Shown here: in pieces, positions 33,020-45,650 of the stretch
Numbering within the stretch: the stretch's first letter is position 1
Layout of the letters: every line of letters starts with the position of its first letter
Assembly (NCBI RefSeq): GCF_040869045.1
Contig: NC_090322.1
Coordinates: 79,693,675-79,757,674 of the forward strand
DNA length: 64,000 nucleotides
Source of the DNA: Eurosta solidaginis
Taxonomy: Eukaryota; Arthropoda; Insecta; Diptera; Tephritidae
Reading direction: 5' to 3'
Made by a program: the position numbers and the translations under genes
The notes under the pieces: model-generated
The model's database searches: none
Seen by the model: the letters and a program-made list of their open reading frames with translations, nothing else
Told to the model about the DNA's origin: nothing

Positions 33020-34131
33020 TTATTTCAGCACTTGTTCACCTCTGCGTGCTACATCGCGTAGGTCATGTAGGGTTCTCACTTCCGCGTTGAAAAGCATCAG
33101 CTTAAGGCTACTGTTGACGTTCCTTTTTATGATGTCAATCAGTAAAACCTCCGACATTGGTTCTCTTAAGCGCGCGTTCAAGGAGACTCTGTCCGTGTGG
33201 AACACGTCATAGCACTCACTCAGCTTCTGCTTACACATGGAGATCTCCATCATGACCTCGTGGTCTCTTTTTAGAGTACCGAACTCTCTCTTTAAGGAAT
33301 AGTACAAAAAGGCATATGTCGAGTTTGGGTTTTGTTTCGAGAACAGCCAGTACCACTCTTCGGCCCGCCCAGACACGAATAGGTGGAAACTAGCCATTAT
33401 TTGGTCGGCAGTGCATTGTGTACGCTCGCACAGGGTGTTTAGTTTAAACAAAAAATCCGCCACGCTTCCAGTACCATCCAACGATATTTTATACTCCTGG
33501 GGTTTCACTACTATGCTGCTCGGAGCAGGGTTCATCGGGGTTACTTCGCTGGAAGTGGGTTACGTTCCGTTCTAATCGCGTTCCTGTTCAAATTTATGGT
33601 TTGTTGGGCAGACTCGAGAGCTGCGTTGAGTTGGTCCATGTTGTTTCGGATCGTCCCCATCTCCCTCCGCATTTCTTCCTGCGAGGTCCGGAAAAGCTTG
33701 TGTAACACTTCCACCCACGAGTCTCCACGAGGAGCTTCGGTATGGATCCCTGGGGTATTCGCCCTGTCTCTTGCAGCTTCTCCAAAATTCCCATGATTTA
33801 GTGGCAAGGCACCAGCTCCATCCAGTGCGTATGTCGACACATTGGTCATTAGCCCCGAGATATCATGCGCGTTCATCAGGGGCGCGTTCGGGTTACTGGT
33901 GCTTCCCGGTCTATCCATTTTTTCGTGCTGGTCATTTAGGTCCGAGCCTGCATTCGTCCCCGCGGGATCCCCATATTGCCTACCTACTGGCGTATGCATC
34001 ACCAGGGGATGCTTAGTCTTCGAAAAAGCCCCCCTATTATTGCCACCCCGGTGCTGGTTCCCTCTAAAGTTTCCAACACTCCCGGACGAAGTATTCCGGC
34101 TCGTTTGCCCAAATGACTGGCCACGCGACAT
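33020..34131 (-). pseudogene. Gypsy-like gag of unit C1
   Basis: The likely start is the Met of MSRGQSFGQTSRN at 34131, followed by a Gly/Asn/Arg-rich N-terminus and a helical region (LFRTSQEEMRREMGTIR). A one-base loss near 33541 shifts the frame before MNPAPSSI. The capsid-like domain follows at 33020-33535 (ADFLFKLNTLCERTQC, GRAEEWYWLF, LKREFGTLK, RTLHDLRDVARRGEQVL). The nucleocapsid is absent through the deletion at 32995. Gag would form the particle around element RNA; here it cannot be made whole. Confidence 0.85.
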
Positions 34132-35328
34132 TATAATCAGGAAAAAAAATTTGTAAAGTGTAAAACTTGAGTATTGGTATTTCAAAAAAAAAACTTCTAT
34201 TTAAAGCTAAACGTAAGGCAGTTAGGGGTTGAGGAAAAAGGTCAGAATTTACCCCCCTTCACCCTATATTCTAGACGATGGTTTGTTAAAAAAAAAAAAA
34301 TGTATAAATATATATAGAAAAAAAAAAAATTGAGCGAGGGAATAAAAAAAATCGAGAGAACAATGCTAATAATTTTTGTTCGATAATCGTATCGAATAAA
34401 AAAAATGCAAAAGCTGGAAAGAAGCAATTAGTTAAATATACGTCTTATATAATCAATAAAAAACTTTAGATGCAATGGGAATGCTGACATCCCATCATTC
34501 GAAGGCACAGGTACATATAAAAAAAAAATTTTGTTACAAAAAAATTCACTCATACTGGTCCCTAGTGCTCGCAACCGCAATCAAGGAGGTCTTAAGGGCC
34601 CACCTCTGAGACTGGTTGGGGCCACTAGGGTCAGCCCCAGACACACACAGTTTTGGTCCCAACACACCCAGCTGCAACGCAGGGGGGTCTCCAGGGGCTC
34701 GCTAGTGGGACTGGCTGGGGGTGTTGGGGCCATCTCTCCGTTCACCCTGGACACCCCTCCTGCCTCCGCCGCTATGGGTGGAGCGGCTTCAATGGCCGCT
34801 CCACGGACAGGTGGGACAGGAAAGGGGCCGCTTTGGATCCCAGCTCACCCCGTCACAATCCACGTGGTATTCTGTGCTACCACCTGAGACGTGGGATGAG
34901 CTGTGGTCCTTACAATTCACACTCACTCACACATACCGGACAACACAAAACAATACAAATTCGGCAAAAGAAAGTTATAAAAAAAATTAAACATTACAAA
35001 AAAATTATAAAAATCCCAATTAGCGGACATATAATTTTACCTAAGCCGACTACGGACAACTTCGGGGAAAACAAAAACCCCAAATCTACAAAACAAACTA
35101 AGTGTGTTCAGCACTGCCTCACCGGGTGAATACCAAATCCGGAGGACTTGACGTTCAGTGTCGTGGAACCCTCAGCCACTACCCCCGATGACCACTCCGG
35201 ACAACCTGATCCGTCCAACCATCCCACCGCAACGCAGGTGGCTGCTCCTGTGGCTGCTCAGCTCGGACTGGTGGGATGGTTAACTTCACAAGTTGAGCCG
35301 TAATGACCCTCGCGACCAGCGCTTCTGG
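34132..35328 (-). other. 5' leader of the gypsy-like element (C1), no gene
   Basis: About 1.2 kb between PBS and gag. It includes A/T homopolymers (34290-34335), a GC-rich part (34560-34900; GGGGCCACTAGGGTCAGCCCC) and the AATTCGGCAAAAGAAA word where unit B's deletion lands. Open frames on the plus strand here are chance frames in GC-rich sequence. It is the expected place for a packaging signal, but I see no defining motif. Confidence 0.65.
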
Positions 35329-35345
35329 TCCCACGTTGGGCGCCA
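35329..35345 (-). promoter_or_regulatory. tRNA-Lys-type primer binding site, C1/C2 junction
   Basis: Minus-strand TGGCGCCCAACGTGGGA, two bases from a CCATAACA word that ends the LTR (plus strand TGTTATGG at 35348). An LTR ending in CA followed by a short spacer and TGG fits the usual arrangement. Confidence 0.87.
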
Positions 35346-37234
35346 TCTGTTATGGTTGGCATGATCTGGTGGTGAACAGTGGCTAGTCATGTCGGATGGG
35401 CTGGGTTCTTGCCAACCTTGCTGTCCTGCGCCATAAACAGAAAAAAAGGTCATACCATGCCTTAAAATAACCGTCAACAACTGACAAAAAGCGCAGAGAC
35501 GACTCAAAACGCTTGAAATTGAAAATAAAACGACATCCGGCTGTAGATTCAATTATACGCTCAGTGGTAAGTATAGCTATACGTCCTAGTTATAATTCAA
35601 TTAGTGGTATATTTTTTTTATTTATTTGTATTGTATTTAATTTTATTTTAGTTTATTTCATTTTGTATTTTTATTATTAATATTTATGATCTTTATTATT
35701 TTATCGAATTTTATTTTATTATAAGTTACTTTGTTTTTGGTACATTTATTTAAAAATCTACTGAGTTTTATTCTATTTTATCGAGTTGTTACTATTACTA
35801 TTTATAATCTTTATTAATTTTATTAAATTTTATTTTATTATAGTTTGTTTTATTCTTGGTAATTTTAGAGAAATTTGATTGAATTTGATTTTACCTATGT
35901 TTATAGATGTATTTATATATATTTATATAAATATATATATTTTTCTAAAGAAAACTTAAATTTCAGTATTTTTCTTTCTTTTGGTTACCAATTCATTTTA
36001 GGTCCGCCTTATTTTTAATTTTGTTTAAACTTTACTTTTCTAAGTTTTATTAAGTATCATTCGCCTTATTCTAAACTTTGAAATTTTAGCTTTCTAACTC
36101 TAATTTCCCTTTTCGTTTGTGCTTATTTAAATTAAATTATCTTCTTATTTTAAATCATATATTTTTATGTCTAAATCTTTCTTTCCTTGTTTTTTTTTTA
36201 TTAAGTTTGAATTATTTTCTCATTTAAAATCCATTTTAAATCTTAGTCTCTAATTCTAGATTTTTCTTTTTGTACGAATTTAATTCAGTTTAGTTATGTT
36301 CCTACCACAAATTTATTTAAAATTCCGGTTTCTAACTTCAAATTTTCCTTTCCTGTTTCTATTTAAGCAAGCTGAATGATTTTGGAATTTTAAATTTAAT
36401 AACTAGAAATTTTTAAAATTTGGTTCATTGTAGATGTTAATAGTGCAAAAATTCAATACTTGTTGGTCGTCACCGACATTAGTTCATCCTTGCAAAGGTA
36501 CGTTTCTTACCATCTAAATATATTTAAAACGTATATACCCTTACATAGATGTACATATGTAGCATGTAAGGATTAATTTTATGCAAAAAAGATTTAAATG
36601 AAGTTCATATAATTTACTGTAATTCTTCCTACGATTCGTGCGTATACGTACATCTATGTATATCTTAAATGGGGTTATCTCAAAATTTATCATAAGTAAA
36701 ATAAAATGGTTAAACTGTTTACAGCAATGAGCTCGAAAATAGCATCGAAAATTAATAACACTGTTTTTATGTTATTATCCCCCTTCACTTATTTCGTTGA
36801 AAGTTCGAAAGTATTCAAAAAGAAGCTTCATTAGAAGTTCAAAAATAACACTGCCTTTTGAAACAGTTTAACCAGTTTTATGAAAATCTCTATGTCTTAC
36901 TTGGGAGTTTTAATCAATTTCATTTAAATTGTAGCTATAAGTGTCCTTACGTAGATGTACATATGTAGCAGGTAATGAATAAATTTTACGCAAAAAAGAT
37001 TTAAATGAAGTTCATATAATCTAATGCAATTCTTTATAAGATTCGTGCGTATACATACATCTATGTATAGTTTAAATATGTAGTATCATTTCAAACCCAA
37101 CAGTAATTTGTTAAATTGTATGTAAATAACAAAAAATTTGATTTCCGTATTACGGAACGAACTCACCGCTTGTTGTTGGTAAATTGGGTGTTTGTTGATG
37201 TTGGTAATATGCTGTTGTTGCCGGTAATTGTTAC

Positions 37235-37920
37235 AGCTGGGTGTTGCGGCAGGCCTATATTCGGCGGCCATGCTGTTTTTGTTGTAGCGGGTACTGTTGC
37301 AACAGCCCTTAATTCGGCGGCCCTGCTGTTGTTGTTGTAGCGGGTACTGTTGCAGCAGGCCGATATTCGGCGGCCCTGCTGTTGTTGTTATAGCGGGTAC
37401 TGTTGCAGCAGGCCTATATTCGGCGGCCCTGCTGTTGATGTTGTTGCTGGTGCCGTTGTTATAGGTTGTGGTCGTTGCGCTGTCGATGATATAATGCGCA
37501 GTGATGGCGCGCTGGCGGATGTTGCGCTCATAGGTTGCACGGTAGGTAGATGCAGCGCGCAGTGTTGGCACGCTGTTGGTCGTTGCGCTCGTGGGTGGCG
37601 CTGTTGGATGACTCAGTCGATGATGATAGCGAGCTGGTGGTTGTCGCGCTCGAAGATGGCGCAGTCGAGTATGGTAGCGCGCACGAAGATGGCGCAGTCG
37701 GAGATTATAGTGCGCGTGGTGTGGCGCGCTGGTGGTTGTTGCGCTCGAAGATGGCGCAGTCGATGATTATAGCGCGCGTGGTGTGGCGCTGGTGGTTGTT
37801 GCGCTCGAAAATGACGCAGTCGAGTATGGTGGCGTGCGCGGTGTGGTGCGCTGGTGGTTGTTGCGCTTGAAAATGGCGCAGTCGAGTATGGTAGCGTGCG
37901 CGTTGGCGCTAGCGCGGTGC
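37235..37920. repeat. 53-bp and GCGC minisatellites of unit C2
   Basis: Four 53-bp units, one diverged (CCTTAATTCGG) and one with CCGATATTCGG, precede about 440 bases of the GCGC-rich repeat. D2 has a closely similar pattern at 52110-52790. Confidence 0.85.
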
Positions 37921-40775
37921 AAACCGTAAGTAGTTGTGGTTTTCAAAATTGTAATATTAGCTGTTGGGTGGGTTTCTTGCTGTAATGGATGGTCTAAAGA
38001 GAATTTATGTAGGTGCACGCAGGCATGCGTATGGAATGAATAGGCGATTTTGATGTTACACAGTGGATAATGCTCGCACGCAGGGATGTATGGGTTCAGG
38101 TCTCTGTCGCCACAAAAAAAGAAAAGACAATGTTCCAGCTGAGGCAATCTCAACACAATCGCATGCAATGTGGAATCGCTCGAAGGATTTGTCGTCGTCT
38201 CAATTAAGCCTCTTAACTGGTTACTCCGAAAATGCCAATCACTTTCAGTTGTCACTATTTCACTTGCAACCTTTTCTTCCTTACATTGTTCAGAACCATT
38301 TTAAAATCATTAAAATCACACGATTTTCCACATATTCTCATTAACGTATATGGTCTTCCACGAGCATTTCCTTTGCTTATTGCTTTTATATTTTTCCTAG
38401 CACCGTCGCTAATCGAGTTTCTTTGCAAAATTTTCTTTAATTAATTTTTTCTTTTCTTTTTGTATAAACTAGCGCGGTGAACCTCCAAATCCGTTCAGGA
38501 ATTCGCGACCACCGCCGGAGCCTGATTCTCAAAAGGCGCACTGTAATGAACGATGGCTAGACGGCGGAAATAGATTTTCATATCGAATTGATCATTTCAT
38601 CAATATATTTAAAAAAAAATTTTTTTTTTTGTGTTCCGTACTAGCAATACATAATTTTTTTCTAATTTTTTAGTGGTTTTCCATATTGGAGTTTTGCTCA
38701 TAACCCACGCACAACCACTTATGTTGGATGCCCTTGCCAATGCGGACAATTCGCAAGTTTTCTTCGATTTTATGCAACGCTTTGCTTTTCTTATTTGGGC
38801 ACGTCTTTATTTAATGCTTAAGGTGCGTTTTACCCAAATTTTCCCAAATTTCAGATTGAAAAACTATTTCACACACACCGAAATGAACCGACTACCACGA
38901 CGCCTGCCATTTTTCTTCTCCTCGGGAGCCACATTCAATGCACTTTACTTATTCAATTTTTGTAGGTTTTGCGCAAGGAAAGACATTTTAATTAAACAAA
39001 TTTGATTTTGCCTTCTCCGCATTTTTCATTTGTTTTTTTGTTTTTTTTTTTTTGGAATTTCCTTCTTTCTAGTGTTTGTAGTACGGCGCGAAATAATTCA
39101 GCATAAGCCCTTGTATAATGGAGGTTACAGTTCAATAATGTATTATTATATCGTGCACAAACACTATATTTTGCACAACTTTTATTAATTTTCCGAGCGA
39201 TTTTATTTCCCTTGGGCAAAACCCAACCGATACCGATGCTTGCAATCTACCTTCCGATTTTGTGCCCAAAAAATGGCCAACCACGCCATGGCATTCTAGG
39301 AAAAATTCCATTCCATTATTGCGACTGCGCAGGGGAACGGCGCCGTTAAATCGCATGATTTAACTGTAGTTGCCATGGTGGAACCATACAAGGTGGCGGT
39401 CGCGGTGACATTCCTGCAGCCATCATTAAAAGTTCCATATACTTTGGCCCTGTGACCGACGGACTAATGTCAAAATCGTACTGTGCTGAGAGTTGATGTG
39501 CCAAATCGTATAAAAACTACAAACACCGCTGTCACCTTGTATAGTTATGCCATGGTGGTTGCCGTTATTGGGAATTTTCCCACACCATTGAATTCTTTGG
39601 CGATGACACCTGCGCGAAATTAACAAATATTTGTTTTAACCGCCCCAGGCAGACATGAGTGTGGGTGAATCCTAACCTTTTCCCTATCACCAGCCAACTG
39701 GTACGTTCCAAGGGTGAATCTCCCAAGTGGAACATAACAAACCTGCTTCGCTTTGAAGACCTGACGATGAAGCGAACAGGAAACCGGTTCACCTGTAGGA
39801 TGCCACTCTCAGGAACCTCCAATGTCAGTTAACGTGGGGCACGACTCACCCCTAAGATAAGAGTCTCAAAGTTCAACCGCGAAGCTAGCCGGGCAACAAA
39901 AGGTCCATCAAAAAATAGTTAAGTCAAATAGTGAATCAATTTTGTTTCTTAGTTAAAAGGCTTTGCGGCAATTAGACATTTGTTATGGAGAACTCGACAA
40001 AACTCCGTATGGTTCTAGTGGTTATCGCCCCCACAGAAAGGCAAAATATAATATATGTGTGTAGACATTTTGATAAAGGAGAACTCGTCCAAACTCCGTA
40101 AGGCTAGTCCAACCCAAGTTTGGACTGCCAGGCTGTTCACGGTTCTCGGTGAGTACTCGTGTGAATAACCTATGATATCATTGCTCGGGGAGAATAGTGG
40201 ACCATAACAAACCTGCTTCGCTTTGAAGACCTGACGATGAAGCGAACAGGAAACCGGTTCACCTGTAGGAAGCCACTCTCAGGAACCTCCGATGTCAGTT
40301 AACGTGGGGCACGACTCACCCCTAAGATAAGAGTCTCAAAGTTCTACAGCGAAGCTAGCCGGGCAACAAAAGGTCCATCAAAAAAAAGTTAAGTAAAATA
40401 GTGAATCAATTTTGTTTCTTAGTTAAAAGGCTTTGCTGCAAATAGACATTTGTTATGGAGAACTCGTCAAAACTCCGTATGGTTCTAGTGGTTATCGCAA
40501 CCACAGAAAGGCAAAAAATAATATATGTGTGTAGATATTTTGATAAAGGAGAACTCGTCCAAACTCCGTAAGGCTAGTCCAACCCAAGTTTGGACTGCCA
40601 GGCTGTTCACGGTTCTCGGTGAGTACGCGTGTGAATAACCTATGATATCATTGCTCGGGGAGAATACTGGGCGAGATGTCACCGACCGCCAAAACGTCCA
40701 GACAGGGTAAAAAAAGTCCAATTGGTAGGTTTATAAATAAATCAATTTGTAATTTAGCAAAACGGTCTTGAGGGT

Positions 40776-43033
40776 TTATTGTGGACGAATATCCGTAGCA
40801 TGGAAGCGACCTATCAATTTCCCGTTCAGGTCCTCGAGATCATACAATGCATTGCCTATTTTTCGGAGTACTCGACACTTGAGATATTTCGGCAGGAATT
40901 TGGCGTTAATACCCTGTTTGAAGTTACTCAAAGCAAAGTTTTTCCGGAAAACTTCCTGACCTTCTCTGTAGTTGACTTGCCTAGAGCGCTTGTTATAGGT
41001 GGTTATTCCTCTATCTTTTGCCTGATCTAAATTCCTACGAATTTGCTCACGAATATTAGTCAACTTTTCGGCGCTATTTGCTATCGTAACCTGATCTTCT
41101 CTAAGGCTGCCGAGTTTCTCTAAAATATTGTACGTTGAGGCATGCTGAACCATGTTCTGGCCGTATAATGCAAAGTATGAAGAGCACTGAATCGCCGTGT
41201 GAAAATCACTTCTCAAAAATGATAAAATCTCGGATATATGATTATCCCAATCGGTATGGTCTGGCTTATCCTTCAGGAAAATTCTAATCTTAGAAACAAT
41301 TTCTCTATTAACGCGTTCGGATGCGTTCACTTGAGGAGAATATAACCCCGTTCTCACGTGCGTCACCCAGTAATTTACTAAAAATTGGTTCATTTCCTTC
41401 GAGATAAACTGTTTACATTCTCGCTATGAATAGACTGAGGGACCCCTACAGCTGGAAAAATTTCTGAAGCGAAGTAATTTATAACATTAACAGTGGTAGC
41501 TCTCTGCATGGGCTTTAGCCAGACATATTTTGAAAGATGGTCTAATACTATAAAAAGAAATTGATTTCGTCGCTTAGATCTCGGATAAGGCCCTAGAAAA
41601 TCGCAATATAGTCGCTGAAATGGCCTCTCGGATGCAGAATTACTCCCTATTGTTGGTCTCGACTGTTGATTAGTGGGTTTTACTGCTTTGCAAGTGTCAC
41701 AACGCTGGACGTAGTCCCTGACGTCCTTAGCCTGCTGTGGCCAGAAGTACTTTTGTAGGACACGTTCTAAGGTTTTCTGCCACCCGCCATGGTAACTCCG
41801 GTTAGTGTCATGTGCTAATCTCACTGCTTCCTCAGTCAACCCTTTCGGCAACCACAAACGCCACAGCGAGTCTTCTTCCCCTTCCACCCTCTTACGAAAT
41901 TTAACTCTTTTGAAAATTACACCATCCACCCCTCGTAAGTCCGGAAGAGACTCCTCGCTTTCGGTGACGGTCCTAATCAAATCTGGATATTCGATACTGT
42001 TAAATTCGGGAGAGACTAAATCTATTTCTATTACAAACTCTTTGGAAAAATCGGGTTGGGCCAAGACAGAAGCGGAACTCAAGGCTACTTTAAGTTTTTC
42101 GAAGGCCTCTATAGCTTCAGAGGTAAGCTTGAACGGGCCTGATGACTTACGGAGGCAGTCGGTCAAGGGACCTGCCAAGTCAGCAAAATTGGTAATAAAT
42201 GCCCTGTACCCATTTGCCATGCCCACACACCTACGCATCTGCCGAGGGGATTTAGGGATCGGAAAGTTTTGCATCGCTTCTATTTTTCCTGTATTCACTT
42301 TCAAGCACCCGCTGCCTATCAAGTACCCTAAATATCGAATTTCCTTTTGACAAAATTTGCTTTTGTTTACGTTTATTGTCAGATCTGCGTCTGTCAAACA
42401 CTTTGCCACTTCTGCCAGCAACTTCAGGTGGTCCTCAAAGTTCGTACTGCATACCATCAGGTCGTCCAGGTAGACGAAGACATTCTCCCGCAGACGCGAA
42501 GGGATTGCCTTGTCCATCAGCCTACTCATGGTCTGCGGTCCATTGCACAGACCAAAGGGCATCACCTTGAAGTGGTACAGAGGCCTCCCCGGAACCGCGA
42601 ATGCTGTTTTTTCCTTGGAGGAATCCATCTGAAAGAACGCGTCTTTCAGATCAATGCCACTAATAAAGTGCGTATCTTTCAGTCTGCTCAATAAGCCGTT
42701 AATATGAGGCAGGGGGTAAGAGTCTTTCTTAGTTACCGCGTTGACCTTCCTAGAAACTATGCACAACCTAACTTTACCTGGTTTCCGGACCAGTACCACA
42801 GGACCACGGAGAGTTCGATTCTCTATAACTCCCAATTCGAGTAGCATGTCTATTTCGCTAAAAGCTTCGGCTTGCCTCGGTGGCGAAAGAGGGAAATGTT
42901 TGCTTTTTATAGGAACAGCATCACCGGTGTCAATGTGATACTCCACTAACTTTGTTTGCCCCAGACCTAGCTTTTCGAATGAAGGAAACGTCTCTATGAC
43001 CTTTTGTAAATCTCTTCTCCGGGTTGGTGACAA
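40776..43033 (-). pseudogene. Gypsy-like pol of unit C2: RT, RNase H remnant, integrase
   Basis: 41390-43033 is the longest frame in the window (547 residues): RT fingers and palm (VEYHIDTGDAVPIKSKHF, VRLCIVSRKVN, GIDLKDAFFQ, FVYLDDLMVCS), RT end, RNase H stub (FVIEIDLVSPEF), integrase zinc domain (YHGGW, CDTCK) and core to LKPMQRATTVNVI. It fails at the second Asp because of the one-base deletion shared with B. The C-terminal part, 40776-41393, contains the Glu region (ASERVNREI) and continues to LIGRFHATDIRPQ. Apart from that frameshift and the missing RNase H it is the best preserved copy. Confidence 0.9.
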
Positions 43034-43130
43034 CTCATGGAGATTAAATTCTTCGTCCTTTTCCTTGCTAACCTCTATGCACTCTACACTGGGGAATATT
43101 TCGGGAGCTTGCGCAAATGCTCTCCAAAAA

Positions 43131-43853
43131 TCAACCCCGAAGTAAGCTTTTTGGAGAAGTGAACCCTAAGATTTTTTGTTTGTTGCCACCCGCGGTGTAT
43201 ATGAACGCATGTAGGGGTTGATAATCGAAGCCGTTATCTTTTAGGAATTCTACACCATTCTTCCCCAAGATGGAGACGTTGGCTCCCGGGTCCAACAACC
43301 CTACAATAAAACTATCTTTTATTTTTGTCTTCACGAGAGGCCTTTCCGGGGTTATCGTACGGGCTTCGTTCACGTGCCGTCCTGGGTAGGTGGCTCCCAA
43401 CAGCTTGCTTTCTTTCAGCACTTGTTCACCTCTGCGTGCTACATCGCGTAGGTCATGGAGAGTTCTCACTTCCGCGTTGAAAAGCATCAGCTTCAGGCTA
43501 CTGTTGAAGTTCCTTTTTATGATGTCAATCAGTAAAACCTCCGACATTGGTTCTCTTAAGCGCGCGTTCAAGGAGACTATGTCTGTGTGGAACACATCAT
43601 AGCACTCACTCAGCTTCTGCTTACGCATGGAGATCTCCATCATGATCGCGTGGTCACTTTTTAGAGTACCGAACTCTCTCTTTAAGGAATAACACAAAAA
43701 GGCATATGTCGCGTTTGGGTTTTGTTTCGTGAACAGCCAGTACCACTCTTCGGCCCGCCCAGAAAGGAATAGGTGGAAACTAGCCATTATTTGGCCGTCA
43801 GTGCATTGTGTACGCTCGCACAGGGTGTTTAGCTTAAACAGAAAATCCGCCAC
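43131..43853 (-). pseudogene. Gypsy-like capsid fused to protease by deletion, unit C2
   Basis: The frame runs from the capsid domain (ADFLFKLNTLCERTQC, GRAEEWYWLFTKQ, DLRDVARRGEQVL) through GRHVNEARTITP directly into ERPLVKTKIKDSFIVGLLDPG. The zinc knuckles and linker present in unit A between these points (19490-20170) are deleted in frame. The protease active site is altered from DSG to DPG and the domain ends early at GFTSPKSLLRG. Both changes would abolish processing and RNA binding. Confidence 0.87.
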
Positions 43854-44364
43854 GCTTCCAGTACCGTCGAACGATATTTTCCACTCCTATGCTGCTCGGA
43901 GCAGGGTTCATCGGGGTTACTACCGCTGGAAGTGGGCTACGTTCCGTTCTAATCGCGTTCATGCTCAAATTTATGGTTTGTTGGGCAGACTCGAGAGCTG
44001 CGTTGAGTTGGTCCATGTTGTTTCGGATCGTCCCCATCTCCCTCCGAATTTCTTCCTGCGAGGTCCGGAAAAGCTGGTGTAATACTTCCACCCACGAGTC
44101 TCCAGTATGGATCCCTGGGGTATTCGCCCTGTCTCTTGCAGCTTCTCCAAAATTCCCATGATTTAGTGGCAAGGCACCAGCTCCATCCAGTGCGTATGTC
44201 GACACATTGGTCATTAGCCCCGAGATATCATGCGCGTTCATCAGGGGCGCGTTCGGATTACTGGTGCTTCCCGCTCTATCCATTTGTTCGTGCTCATTTA
44301 GGTCCGAGCCTGCATTCGTCCCCGAGGGATCTCCATATTGCCTACCTACTGGCGCATGCATCAC
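43834..44364 (-). pseudogene. Gypsy-like gag N-terminal part, unit C2
   Basis: The frame carries the gag N-terminal region (HAPVGRQYGDPSGTNAGSD, ALDGAGALPLNHGNFGEA, LFRTSQEEIRREMGTIR) and reads on into AVVTPMNPAPSSI without the one-base loss seen in C1 and D1. A small deletion then shifts it out of the capsid frame at 43834-43890. The start Met of C1 (34131) corresponds to about 44490, where this copy has a frame break. Confidence 0.8.
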
Positions 44365-44499
44365 CAGGGGACGCTTAGTCTTCGAAAAAGCCCCCTATTA
44401 TAGCCACACCGGTGCTGGTTCCCTCTAAAGTTTCCAGCACTCCCGAACAGAGTATTTCGGCCAGTTTGCCCAAATGATGGTCACGCGATATTATAATCA

Positions 44500-45650
44500 G
44501 GAAAAAAAATTTGTATAGTGTAAAACTTGAGTATTGGTATTTCAAAAAAAAGTTCTATTTAAAGCAAAACTTAAGGCAGTTAGGGGTTAAGGAAAACGGT
44601 CAGAATTTACCCCCGTTCGCCCTATATTCTAGACGATGGTTTGTTAAAAAAAAAATGTATAAATATATATAGAAAAAAAATTGCGCGATGCAATAAAAAA
44701 ATTCGCGAGAACAATGCTAATAATTTTTGTTCGATAATCGTATCGAATAAAAAAAATTCAAAAGCTGGAAAGAAGTAATTAGTTAAATACATGTCTTATA
44801 TAATCAATAAAAAACTTTAAATGCAATGGGAATGCTGACATCCCATCATTCGAAGGCACAGGTACATATAAAAAAAAAAATGTTGTTACAAAAAAATTCA
44901 CTCATACTGGGCCCTAGTGCTCCCAACCGCAATCAAGGGAGTCTTAAGGGCCCACCTCTGAGACTGGTTGGGGCCACTAGGGTCAGCCCCAGACACACAC
45001 AGTTTTGGTCCGCAACGCAGCGGCGGTCTCCAGGGGCTCGCTAGTGGGACTGGCTGGGGGTGTTGGGGCCATCTCTCCGTTCACCCCTCCTGCCACCGCC
45101 GCTATGGGTGGCCGCTCCCCAGACTGGTGGGACAGGAAAGGGGGCCGCTTTGGATCCCAGCTCACCCCGTCACAATCCAGGTGGTATTCTGTGCTACCAC
45201 CTGAGACGTGGGATGAGCTGGGGTCCTTACAATTCCCACTCACTCACACATACCGGACAACACAAAACAATACAAATTCGGCAAAAGAAAAAGTTATAAA
45301 AAAAATCAAACATTACAAAAAAATTATAAAAATTCCAATTAGCGGACATATAATTTTACCTAAGCCGACTAGACAACTTACAGGAAAACAAAAACCCCAA
45401 ATCTACAAAAAAAAACAAAGTGCGTTCAACACTGCCTCAACGGGTGAATACCAAATCCGGAGGACTTGACGTTCAGTCTCGTGGAACCCTCAGCCACTGC
45501 CCCCGATGACCACTCCGGACAACCTGATCCCTCCAACCATCCGACCGCAACGCAGGTGGCTGCTCCTGTGGCTGCTCACCTCGGACTGGTGGGATGGTCA
45601 ACTTCACAAGTCGACCCGGAATAACCCTCACGACCAGCGCTTCATTCGAC
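44500..45650 (-). other. 5' leader of unit C2 (no gene; PBS deleted)
   Basis: Homologous to 34132-35328, with shorter GC-rich tracts (CTCCGTTCACCCCTCC lacks the TGGACACC seen in C1). It ends near 45640 by a jump into LTR sequence, losing the primer binding site. No coding region is supported. Confidence 0.65.

Larger units (their letters stand above)
31166..35581 (-). mobile_element. Array unit C1 (short, gag only)
   Basis: 4,416 bp. The AT-rich block and three 53-bp repeats run to about 32995, where GCGCTGTCGATGA joins gag sequence (GTAAGTGGCTCCCAAC); the GCGC minisatellite, unassigned block, pol, protease and nucleocapsid are missing. Then gag (33020-34131), leader (34132-35328), PBS (35329-35345) and a shortened LTR edge. 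Unit D1 has the same junctions and the same length. Confidence 0.87.

Noticed and set aside
34531..35129. Plus-strand frames of 89-158 residues in the gypsy-like leader (also 49403-50001 and 45005-45469)
   Set aside because: They lie antisense to the element in GC-rich leader sequence, change between copies by indels, and have no recognisable domain.
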